From positions 35,003,212 to 35,067,211 of the forward strand of contig OY282609.1 in the NCBI GenBank assembly GCA_958298945.1: a stretch of DNA of 64,000 nt, in the 5' to 3' direction. A program made the translations under genes and the position numbers. Source of the DNA: Atherix ibis (lineage: Eukaryota; Arthropoda; Insecta; Diptera; Athericidae). Below the pieces are notes generated by a model. The model worked only from the letters and a program-made list of their open reading frames with translations, made no database searches and was not told where the DNA came from. Below are positions 36,301-46,289 of the stretch, in pieces. Within the stretch, counting starts at the first letter, position 1. Every line of letters starts with the position of its first letter.

Positions 36301-36388
36301 GTCGATTCCGGTTGCACTTTTGGAAATTCTCCGTACCTGAGATGGCTTAGCGGTGCCTAGGGATTTACAAGATTCTTTACCGTAGTTC

Positions 36389-36461
36389 GCCGAGTGTGTG
36401 GTGCAATGGTCAAGGTGACCGACTCACACTCGGTAGGTGGCGGGTTCGATTCCCGCTGCCG
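36389..36461 (+). ncRNA. tRNA-Val-like module (SINE head or tRNA pseudogene)
   Basis: The anticodon arm is perfect: stem accga/tcggt (36418-36422, 36430-36434) around loop ctcacac, anticodon CAC. The T arm is perfect: gcggg/cccgc (36440-36444, 36452-36456) around ttcgatt. The B box GGTTCGATTCC fits the Pol III consensus exactly, and an A-box-like tgtggtgcaatggtc is upstream. The acceptor stem does not form in the right place: the 3' strand TGCCGCC has no partner at the 5' end, though gccgag pairs with ctcggc further out. So it is a tRNA relative, not a working tRNA gene. It lies about 90 bp after the coding end of the R1-like LINE. Confidence 0.6.
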
Positions 36462-36523
36462 CCATCTCGGCATTGGTGCCGGGGTGAAAGGCCTGACTAC
36501 AAGCCTTATAATATGTAGTCCGT

Positions 36524-36973
36524 ATGGTCCCCCAACGTCACTGGAGGTTGCTTCGCTGGTCTGATAAGCCGCAAGCTATAAAAACCACCTTATCAAGAAA
36601 CAGCACAAGAAGAATCAACCGGACCGTACCTCAGACAAGAACTCATTTGGCTTTCATCGTACTCAGGGCAAAAACCGTACCTCAGGCAAAAACCCAAGAC
36701 CGTACCTCAGGCAAAAATCCAAAGGCAGAAGCAGATGGAAGAGAGTTCACGGAAGCATCCGGACCGTACCTCAAGACCGTACCTCAGGCAGGAACACAGG
36801 GCAGAGGCAGACGGAGGAGAGTTAACGGAGTTTTCTGGTGCCGCTATGTGCTCCATAGGAGCGACTGTGTTCTCATGACTAAACATTTAACGCATGTATG
36901 TGTTAAAAAAAAAAAATTGTACAAAAAATGTAGAAAAATGAAAACCTGTCAAATAAATAATGTGTTACCGTAG
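36524..36973 (+). other. 149-codon repetitive open frame, probably not a gene
   Basis: Uninterrupted frame rich in Lys, Arg, Thr and Gln, starting MVPQRHWRLLRWSDK. Its middle is made of repeated accgtacctca units that read TVPQAKTQ-like in this frame. I recognise no domain. It lies between the tRNA-like module and sequence that resembles the end of the R1-like LINE, so it is more likely repeat-generated than coding. Confidence 0.3.
36622..36830 (+). repeat. Irregular tandem repeat with accgtacctca units
   Basis: accgtacctca occurs five times (near 36623, 36674, 36699, 36763 and 36776). A longer block, ggcagaagcagatggaagag and its variant ggcagaggcagacggaggag, recurs about 78 bp apart (36724 and 36802). 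This is a two-level minisatellite. Confidence 0.75.
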
Positions 36974-36974
36974 T

Positions 36975-37300
36975 TCAATGAGCGGGGTACCAACCGAAGT
37001 ACTCTTAAAATAAAAACTGGTACTACAGAAGTCGGGGTGCCCCATGGTGTTGGAACACACTGTGCCGGGCATTGGTGAGGCGCTTAGGCAGCAACGTAGT
37101 GGCTGTGGTTGATACCCATATCACGGGTAGGGTCACCGTATTTATATCGGGCGCTGTCACTTCTTATGATAGTAGAGGTTTAGATAGTCCTCGCCACTAA
37201 TAGTTGCAGTAATCACCTTGTAACTGCTTAATGACTGTAAACTGCCTGTAATAATGGTACGTTGATTAAGCATAAATCTAGGCGACTCGTGGTTTTATGT
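36975..37300 (+). other. Possible R1-like LINE 3' untranslated tail
   Basis: gtcggggtgccccatgg near 37032-37048 resembles the end of copy 2 (attggggtgcccc on its coding strand, next to 48478). The GC-richer sequence after it, to about 37300, fades into AT-rich DNA. If correct, the tRNA-like module and minisatellite lie within, or were inserted into, the LINE's 3' untranslated region. Confidence 0.35.
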
Positions 37301-39405
37301 TTAAAGACAAATAAGTTACCTTAAATAATATATTATAACTGCACATATGGTGTAATCTAAGCTTTAGTCTCAAATTGAAAGTATAGGTAGGTGCGTGCCG
37401 AGTATGCTCTGTTTTGAGAAAACTTTTTATGAGCAGCAAACGGGTTTGTTTACTTTTAATATTTTGGCTGAGTTTCTTTGTAATTGGAGTCCGTAGCCCA
37501 ATGGTAAAAAAAATTACATCTCAAGTGTATCACCTACCCTTAAATTAAAAGCGCGTGCCAAATGTGTATTATATTAAAATATATACAATATTTCAGCGAA
37601 AATTTTTTCTTAGCAGTTTTTGAAATTACTAATTAAGTAAATTAAAACTTTTTTTATTGCAATGGTAAATGTTGTCAATCTAAGCATCAAAATCTTATAT
37701 TTCACGTCTGTATCTAAATTTTAACAGTAGTTTGCCAAAATAGTTTGCCTCGCATAAAATTATGTTCTCTTTTTAGCAACGCAATCAATTAACTTACGCA
37801 TAAATAAAAAATAAAAGCTTTTTAAGATGGTTCAGTTTTTATCTAACTTTATAATAGATAAAAAAACATGAGTATGTAAACCGCAAGTAATAACACCGTC
37901 CAACCGCAGCCTTTGATTAGTTTTACCAAATTTTTCAGTTGCACTTGAATCTAGAAGCATCAAAGAAAATTGTTAAACATTTTGTATATTAATATATTTA
38001 TTTATAAAAGGAAGTAGAATATCTTCTTTACTTCAGAGATATCCTAGAAGAAAAATATCCTCTTGAAAACTATTGCATTTATGCAAATAGAAACCACGGA
38101 CTAAGTCAGTTTGGTTCTCCTTGATGGTGTTTCTATTTTCAGTTACCAAAAGGAATTATTAAGAAGAAACTAAGCATGTATAGACGTTTCTCTGTAATTT
38201 TTCCATCCTTTATTTATCCGTTCATTTTTTATCAAAGTAAATCCCTCACGATGGAGAAATCGTAAAAGAGAATCTCTTATTTTATATCAATAAATGTTAA
38301 ATTATACTCAGCTCTTGAACCAAAGAAATTTAATTGGATTATGTTCATTTTCAAAGTTATGTATTTATTTTACTATTAAAATATACTCTTTTTATATATT
38401 AAACTCATTATAAATGGATGGACTAATTTGGAATTATAAATGGATGGCGGAATATTATCAAAGTCGACAATATTTTTTTTAATTTATCGATCCTTTTGAA
38501 TTGTACATATTTTAGATTACCGTGTACTTTCTCTCAAATATCAAATAATACATGCTAAATTTAAATAAATAATACAACTATGACCTTTTAATGTGCTCGT
38601 ATGTAAATTGAAAGATGTTCACCTTGTTTAATACTGTTTGCAGGTACTTTTATTTTCATTTGAAAGCATTTTGTTATGCCAAGCAATTGTCGAGAAGGCA
38701 TTGTTTTGCGTATTGATTTTTCGTGATACGAGTACGCGCTTATCAAACATGAACATGCAGTGGAATGCTCCTCTTACGAAATATGAAAAATTCATTAATT
38801 CACGTACTTTAAAACAAGAAGCAATTCGTTTTGTTGAAAAGCTCTTAAATATTTATTCATACTCTCGTATATAAAGTAAGTTTTACAAAATTTGTATACT
38901 ATCTCAAAAAATAACAAAATTCTACAATATTGTTTGGGATGGTTCAACAAAACTTTTTATATTATAGCGTACACTAGCGTTCAAAAATAAACTTTTATCG
39001 AAAAATTTTATCTTTTATTGTTAATGAATCTATATAATATAAAAAATAATTGATTTCAATGTAAAATATTTACTAATTATTGCCATTTATTTTTACTATA
39101 TTTTTATAAAGACCCATAAAGTCTAAATATAATAAAAATTTCTTTCTTTCAAATGACTGGGCGATATACCATACTAGCAATGATAAATAATTTCCTTAAA
39201 TATATAATAAACGTTTAATCAGAGTAATATTTTCGATAATTGCGTCGCTTTTTTTTTGGAAATTTTACAAATAAGTGATACTATTATAGAACTATAATCG
39301 TCAGAATTATTAAATATTGTCTGCTCTCAGAGAACGGGCATTGCCAATTCCACTAATTTTTGAGGGCACGACTACTATAAAAATTTCATACTCAATTGAC
39401 TGATA
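37301..39405. other. AT-rich stretch, no gene seen
   Basis: A 78-codon plus-strand frame at 38638-38874 has no recognisable motif. Nothing else is supported. Confidence 0.55.
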
Positions 39406-39407
39406 TT

Positions 39408-40640
39408 ATTTTTTTTTTTTTTTATCTGCAGCTACAATTTTACTATAATAAGCAGATTTACATAACATTTTAATTTACAATCTTGTGCATCATGAAGTGG
39501 GAGAAAACACTAATCAGAATTTCTTCAACTAATGGAAGTAAGATTCCTCTAGAAAATCTCTAGGCCATTGTGGCTTAAGTCTCCGATTAGTGTTTCCCGG
39601 AAGGGCTGTACAAGACAATTCTCTCACAAGTGGATTATGATGATAGAGTAACCGGAAGTGAAATTTTTGATATCGGGATCTGCACAGGTCCTGAACAAAG
39701 GAAATATAAAAAAAACGATATAGTACGGTGCTACGAACATAAAAGGGGGCATCAACAATTTTACGGAGGATCTTGGATTGTAAGGCATGGACGCGATAGA
39801 AATTGGAACGTTTCGTTGAACCACAAAGGCCAATTTCATATGTCCAAATAGGTTTTATAATTGTATTGTAGATTAGAAGCTTACTTTTAATTGTTAGTTT
39901 CGAGCGTTTATCCAGTAGTCTAAGAAGTTGTAGGTAACGTCTATTAGCTTCAACTCTTTTTAGTCTAGTATGTGGGTTCCATGTTAATCTCATATCCTGG
40001 TAAAATCGCAAATAACGCACTTTATCATATTGTGGAATCATGTTGCTATTAATTTATAAAGGGGTAGATTTTTCTTGACAAAGTGTGAAAGAGATGTGAC
40101 CACTCTTCTGTTCATTTACCTTCACTCTCCCTCTCTTAAATCAGGATGGAAGGTTGTTTATATGGAATTGTAAATTGTTGAAAGCTATGTCAGGGTTTGA
40201 ATGGGTAGCATGTGTGGTTGTGTCGTCTGCATAAATAGCAATGATAGTAAAAGGATCAGACGGGATATCATAGGTATAAATATTATATAAAATGGGACCA
40301 ATAATACTGCCTTGTTGGACTCTGGCTAGAATAGGATATATTTTCGAGGATTCTGAGTTAATTGCAACTTGGAAATGATGTTGGGAAAGATATGAATTTA
40401 TGATAAGTTATTATATTGAAGGAAAAAGCTCTTGAGTTTCCAGAGTAGTCCAGGATGCCAAACATGATCAAAAGCTTGGAAGATATCTTAAAATACTCCT
40501 GGGAAATACTTCTTTCTCTCAAGAGAGGATGCAATGTGATCAACAATGCGATGGTATTGCTGGATATTGGAGTGTTCAGAGCGGAAGCCAAATTGGTGAT
40601 CAAGAATAATTTTTTCATTAACTAATGATATTATTTTTAC
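39408..40640 (-). mobile_element. Jockey-like LINE, copy d (with A-tail)
   Basis: The minus strand runs from mid RT to the 3' end. It reads VAINSESSKIYPILARVQQG, ILYNIYTYDIPSDP, IAIYADDTT (catalytic YADD at 40222-40233) and HINNLPS. A 170-codon open frame follows at 39529-40041 (MIPQYDKVRYLRFYQDMRLT, then KSKLLIYNTIIKPIWTYEI, ALQSKILRKIVDAPFYVRST and LKPQWPRDFLEESYFH). After the stop comes a short 3' untranslated region and a T-run at 39408-39423, the complement of a poly-A tail. It is 5'-truncated near 40640. The long open C-terminal frame makes it the youngest-looking copy of this LINE in the window. Confidence 0.88.
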
Positions 40641-41003
40641 TTAATTAATTTACTCTAAAAAAAATAACGATTTCACAATAAAAATTTGTAGATAAAAATA
40701 TTAGGCCGATATAAATATTAAATCGCCTAAAATATAAAATATTCTATCTGATAATTCCGATTTGTGGATAATAATTTTATATAAAATACAGTCTAAAATT
40801 GATTGTTTTGACATTAATGCCATAAAATAAATTTGTGGCTAGTGTAGAAAACTTGAATAATTTTTATATACTGATCATTAAGGTCAACAACCTTATCGAT
40901 ATTATGAGTTGAAATTTTTTTTTGGAATTCTGATTTTTTAACTAAAATTTTTAATTACTTAATTAATTACTTATTTAATAATAATTATTATTATTATTAT
41001 TAT

Positions 41004-41370
41004 TGGTAGCACAGTCGTGATTGGTCTGGACTACCATCGAACGGATCGTGAATTCTTATCCCACTGAGGCATGGTCCTACGCTAACTCCTGGAAAAGAAC
41101 TTTTTCATTCTGCTTTAATTTGCTTATCCCGTTATTCCTTTACTTAACAAAAAAGTGTCCAAAAAGCTATCAGCAACATGGAAATATCGATACTAGCTTT
41201 CGGAAGGGGAAACCAATTGTGGATAACCCCCCCCCCCCATATTGGCCAAAGACAAAAACCCGCAATAATTATAAAGCCGCCCCTCCTACTGGACAAAAGA
41301 AAAATACCGTACCAAAACTGTACAATAATAAGCAGCAGGATAGCTGAAGCGAACTGGCCGTATGCTTAGT
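41004..41370 (+). mobile_element. tRNA-derived SINE, copy 2
   Basis: ggtagcacagtcgtgattgg followed by tctggactaccatcgaacgg aligns block by block with copy 1 (ggtagtacagtcaatagaat, then gctggactactatccaagag). The B box is decayed (gatcgtgaattctta). The body tcctacgctaactcctgg and the ending ctggccgtatgcttag resemble copy 1 (tcctacgttacatacc and acggccgtattag). A C12 run (41227-41238) and extra sequence separate the blocks. It is preceded by an (ATT)n microsatellite at 40979-41004. Confidence 0.5.
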
Positions 41371-41499
41371 GAAGACAAAAACATGATCTGATGCAAATGT
41401 AATAAGAATATTATTAAAAAAGTATCCATGTTCCGAAAGGAAGGTTAAACGGGAAAATATATTTAATTATTACTGGGAAGAGAGTCCATAATGAACTTC

Positions 41500-43725
41500 A
41501 AAATTCAACACCAAAATTAGTCTAAATTGCTTTTTTTTTGCTCATCAATTTGTCAATATTGTCGATCTCTTCTCGGATTTTTTTTTGATCTCTTGGAATT
41601 ATTTTATAGGGCCTCTGATAAGGTGCTGTTATGGAAGGTATCTTCCTATCTGTCTGGATAAAAACATAAGTTGAGTTATTATAAAAAAAATATACTTTTA
41701 CATTCCTGGCGTTGTGGCTGCTGGAACTACACAGTGTGTCCCAAAAATAACCGAAGCAGCACCATCTATTGAAATTTGTAGCATTAAAAAGATACATTCA
41801 TCCTCTTGAAATGGAGGATTAAAAATATATATTCATCCTCTTGAAAATGCACCTAAATTCATGTAAATCGTATGACAGATGTGAAAGTTATATAAAACCC
41901 AACAGCCATGAAAATTTATCTGTCTAGTTGCCATTATTATCGTTGGTTCTGAGTGCAGCTTTAAGCTGTCTGTCAAAACGTTCAACTAAGCAATTACTCT
42001 GAGGATGATATGGGCTAGCTCGTAGCGTATGGGGGTCCCGACTGCCTTAATAAGATAGTTATAAAATTGTGACTTAAAGAGTTGGTATTGCTTCGGGCCA
42101 CTTGCTATATCTGTCCACTATTGTTAGTATATAGGACTTATCATTTGAAATAGGTAATGACCCAACATGCTCGAAACGTGTTTTGTGTGAGTGAAAATTT
42201 CCTAATTCGGACTTGGTGTGTCGTATTACTTTATTTAGACGAAATATAATTAAGACATCCGTTCTAACGTGGACTTTTCTTTGAATTAAAGTTATTAGAT
42301 ATTATTAAAGGCTTATGATCAATGAAAATGTCGAAAGTTCTTCCTTCTAACCAGTGTCGAATATGTTTGACCGTGTTATGTATTGCCGAAAGTTCTTTAT
42401 CAAACGTGGAATAAATAGTATGTACTTTATTTATCTTACGAGAGTAATAAGCTAATGGATGGGTAATATTATCCTTGTTATGTTGATTTAATACCGCACC
42501 AATAGCTACATTAGACATATCCATAGTTATGCATTATTTAGCATTTGGAGTAGGATGTTCTAAATGTACAACCTTAATTGGAAGTTGTTTAATTTTTTAG
42601 AAGGCGTCTGAACAGTTATTGTTTCAAAGAAAATGCTGTCAATTTATAAAGTGTTATTTAATGCATTGACAGAAAATACTGTAAAGTCTTTGTAAAGACC
42701 TAATATCTGCTGGAATGGGAGAATTTCCTTTTCCGAGATGTTGTGCCCAACGAAGTCAATTTCAAACTTGCCGAATAAAGATTTCTTGATCTTAATGTTA
42801 AGATCTTCTTACTTGAGCTTACAGAACACTTTTTTCAAATATAGGATGTGTTTTTCTTCACTATTGCTTGCGACTAAAATATCTTCTACATAGATGGAAA
42901 CAAAATTCATGTCTCCAAATATTTCACTAACGAAACATTGGAATGTTTGAGTTTTGTTCCTTAATCTAAAAGGTAAACGCAAAAACGTAAATATTCCAAA
43001 AGGCTTAGTAATAGCCGTCTTGTGCATATAGTCAGAAGCAACTGAAATTTGATTATATGCTCAATTTTGGAGAAAAATTTATATCCATTAAGGTGTAAAT
43101 TAAAATTTTGGATGTGTTACAATAAAGAATGATCCACTATGGTTATATTGTTAAGACGATGATAAGCTCCATAAAGACGCCAATTTCCATCTGGTTTAGC
43201 AACCATATGGAGTTCTACCGAAGCCGGACTTTTTGATGGCCTACAAATACTAAGTTGCCAAACAGTTTTAAACTCTACGTTGGCAATGTTTTATCTTTTA
43301 ATATCTAACCTTAATGGAGAAGCGAAAGATAGGTTATCATCGCTATAAATATAATGATAGAATGTTTGATTTCTATATCAAAATTGGAATTTGTTTTAAT
43401 TTCCTGATAATGCGCTAAAAGATAAATTTGATCTATTTATTTTCATACTTGGATTCTTCGATGGGCACATCATTCCAAAAACTTGACAATTGGCAAGAGA
43501 ATCAATTAATCTTTTATTCTTGAGATCTACCATAATTCTGAATTTAACAAGAAAATCAGCGCCTATAATTGGTTTTTTAACTGCCGCTAAGGTGAAAAAA
43601 AAATGAAACTTTCTCCGGAAAGAGATCACGTGGTGATTTCTTGCAAAGGCGTTTTGGAATGATAAAATTATGTGTCTCAGTATTAATTAGGAATTTAAAA
43701 CGGGTTCGCCGTTATTACTGCATAA
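41500..43725 (-). mobile_element. Ty3/gypsy retrotransposon pol remnant
   Basis: On the minus strand the pol order is kept. Protease C-terminal part (about 43725-43480): VKKPIIGADFLVKFRIMVDL. Reverse transcriptase (about 43260-42810): CRPSKSP, HMVAKPDGNWRLYGAYHRLN, KPFGIFTFLRLPFRLRN and SIYVEDILVAS, where the family has Y(V/I)DD. RNase H (42524-42264): MDMSNVAIGAVLNQH and PLAYYSRKINKVH. Integrase (about 42190-41940): TRFEHVGSLPISN, TIVDRYSKWPEAIP, SPYHPQSNCLVERFDRQLKA. Near 41690-41560 is the C-terminal STYVFIQTDRKIPS and YQRPYKI. Stops and frameshifts are frequent and the catalytic RT Asp is changed to Glu. I find no LTRs or gag, so it is an old, end-less remnant. Confidence 0.85.
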
Positions 43726-45294
43726 AACACTGGTTTAAGTTTTATTCTAGAGTTTTATAATATTCAGTTAAGTGCCGAAATTTTCAGACTTTTCGAAATG
43801 TAATTTCTGTCTCCTCGCTGGCAACCATAGTTTAATTTAATTCTAATTTATTATGCTTTATTCATGTACTCCTTACCAAAATAGTATTTTTAGTTTATTG
43901 TGTAAACTCTATAGCAATTTATTGTGATATTTTTGGCCTATCTTTTAATAAAATAATTTTTATTCAACCTATTTCTTCATATTCTTGTAAGAAACATAGA
44001 AGTTATTAACAGAAACAGAAATTTTTTTATGATTTCAATTAAAAATTATATAGAGATCAATGCAGAAAATCAATAACTTTTAAAAAAATAATTAAATTAA
44101 CATTATTACTGGAACTAACAAACTAATAAAAATTAAGTTAATTATTTAAAAGTTTTCACATAAACATCTTCTTTGTTTTTTTTTATATATTTCCGTTTCA
44201 ACTTAGAATTTCATGTTTCTAATAAAAAAAAATATGTTTACACTGGAAATGATCTTTTTTCATTAATGTTCTTATCAAAATTTTGTAAAGACAGTTTTTA
44301 TCTAAAAGAATTTGTTTTGTAAAAAAACACGCAAATTTTAAAAGCAATTAAATTTTCAATAAAAATTTAAAAAAAAACCCAAATAAATTAAAATTAATAT
44401 AAAAATTAACCAGCTAAACACTACACACACCCCCCCCCCCCCCTCCACACCATACTCTAGTACGGTCCTATCATTATAAGCTGAACATGTTAGGTCGACT
44501 AATAAATAAGAAAGGCACATCATTACTCCAGAACCAACGATTTCTTCAAATCTATGGAACCACCATCAGGCATTCTTAGACTGAATGACATTAAGTGGTT
44601 CTTAGCAAATTTTTTGTATTTATAGGAAAATATTGTACAATTTTTGGCAACACCAATATATTTGATAAGAATTTTTTTTCTATAATAAAAACAGATATGT
44701 TTTATTAAAAGGGGGGGTGGGGATTTGTTTTTGATTCGTATTTAAATTCAAGTTGTAGGAATGTATTATTGCAATAGATGCGAAGCTCAAAAAAAGGAAA
44801 ATTTGTGAAAAAGCTTTAGCTAAAGTTTGCGTATTTTCTGATGATTCAAATTCTTCAAATTCAGTTAGATTGAACTGGTTTTTAACATGCTAGTATTGAA
44901 CAGAGATATTTTTATTCCCATCCTAGAGAATATTATTAAAATTTATAGGCAATTTGTAATTCAAACCTCTAAGATGGAGGGAAATTTGACCCTCCGAGAT
45001 GAGCCTCGCGATGTTAGAGACACATAGAAAAATATTTTGTTACATCCAGTCTAAGCACTATGCCTTTTTCCTAGTTACTACCAATTGTTAAAATCCTATC
45101 TATACTCTTTGATTACAAAATCCTTCCAAAACCGTCAGAAGTGTTTTACCAATAAACTGCAAAATTTCTAGTGAAACCGAACCATAATGAAACTACGTTC
45201 GCAACAATTACTTCAGGAATGTTATAAAATATAAAATCAATGCAATAACCCGTTCACTAAAAAATTGCATTTTCTTTTATCGAAAATCTCAAGC
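43726..45294. other. AT-rich stretch with C- and G-runs
   Basis: No gene seen. It contains C14 (44430-44443) and a G7TG4 run near 44710, both unusual in this composition. Confidence 0.55.
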
Positions 45295-45297
45295 TTA

Positions 45298-45966
45298 GAG
45301 TGTTGACAGATTGTATGCTCAAAGCGGTGCGGACAAATTGGAGGTGTCAGAGTGAATGCGAGAAATGGCACCAAAATTCTATTTTTCGTTCGTGTTTTGC
45401 TTTTAAGCATCTTATTTTCAGTTTCGTTATTCGTTTGTGTTTATTACAGTGCAGTCAAAAGTAATGGATTCATCTGATGAAGAGTATTCTGTTATTTCTT
45501 CTAGTTTTTTTAAATGTTTTAATGAAAGAAAACTAATTTGGAAAGCATCCAATAAAATGAGAAAGGTAACAAATAATTAATTAATAATTAACTTTTATTA
45601 TTTAAAATTATTTCCACAACTTTTCCTCTAAAACCCGTTTATGATAATATTTTTTTTTTAGGGACCACAGAGCAGGGCTATAATTTAAATCCATAATTTA
45701 AATGAAAATATCAAAAAACTTTAACGAACTGAAATGAACAGGATAGAAAATACTTCACCAATGACATTTAGCGCAACAAAACTCTTCAAACCTGTTTTGC
45801 CGCATTGAATCTGCTTTTCTCTCTGCTCCGCTCGGTATCAACTTTGACATATGTGTACTCTCGCGACATTGTATGAAAATGTATGAACTGAAATTTGGCG
45901 CCTTGCTTCTTACACTGGTCATGTTTGCTCTCGGATCGGCTTTGAGCGTTCACTCTGGCAACACTC
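45298..45966 (+). mobile_element. PIF/Harbinger-type non-autonomous transposon
   Basis: A 669-bp element flanked by TTA on both sides (45295-45297, 45967-45969), the 3-bp target duplication of PIF/Harbinger elements. The ends are inverted repeats of about 30 bp (GAGTGTTGACAGATTG... and GAGTGTTGCCAGAGTG...; about 25 of 30 positions match). Inside there is no nuclease, but a candidate first exon is kept near the left end. It looks like a deletion derivative of a larger element. Mobility would need enzymes from elsewhere. Confidence 0.75.
45464..45688 (+). CDS. Candidate two-exon mini-gene inside the Harbinger-type element
   Basis: Exon 1 (45464-45565, 34 codons) starts MDSSDEEYSVISSSFFKCFN and ends KMRK right before a GT donor (gtaaca). 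An 89-96-bp AT-rich intron ends in a T-run and AG (45661). Exon 2 (45662-45688) continues in the same phase with GPQSRAII and a stop. The acidic MDSSDEE-like start resembles the beginnings of some PIF/Harbinger proteins (from memory, weak). Most likely this is the stub of the parent element's gene, with the downstream part deleted. Splicing is inferred only. Confidence 0.35.
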
Positions 45967-46289
45967 TTAGTATGTATTTAGATCTTGAAAATGTATGTAA
46001 GCAAAAACTCTACCATGGACGGTCTAAAGCTCTTTTCAGAAAGGGATAGGAGAAATGGCATCTAATCGAAGACCCGTATTTACAGGATAAATGCTGCCCA
46101 TCAATACTGTTAGTTCTGAAGGTTGACAATCCTTCAAAATTATTCCTGATAATTATTTTCTCTAAATGAAATGGATTATCCCTCACATAAACGAAATGAA
46201 TATCAATAATCTATTGATTGGAATGTTTATTATTATATCGTATCCCATTTTATTTGATGATACGATTGTATTGATTGCCTTTTAATATA

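Noticed and set aside
36389..36461. Functional tRNA-Val(CAC) gene
   Set aside because: Anticodon and T arms are perfect, but the acceptor stem has no 5' partner in the correct position.
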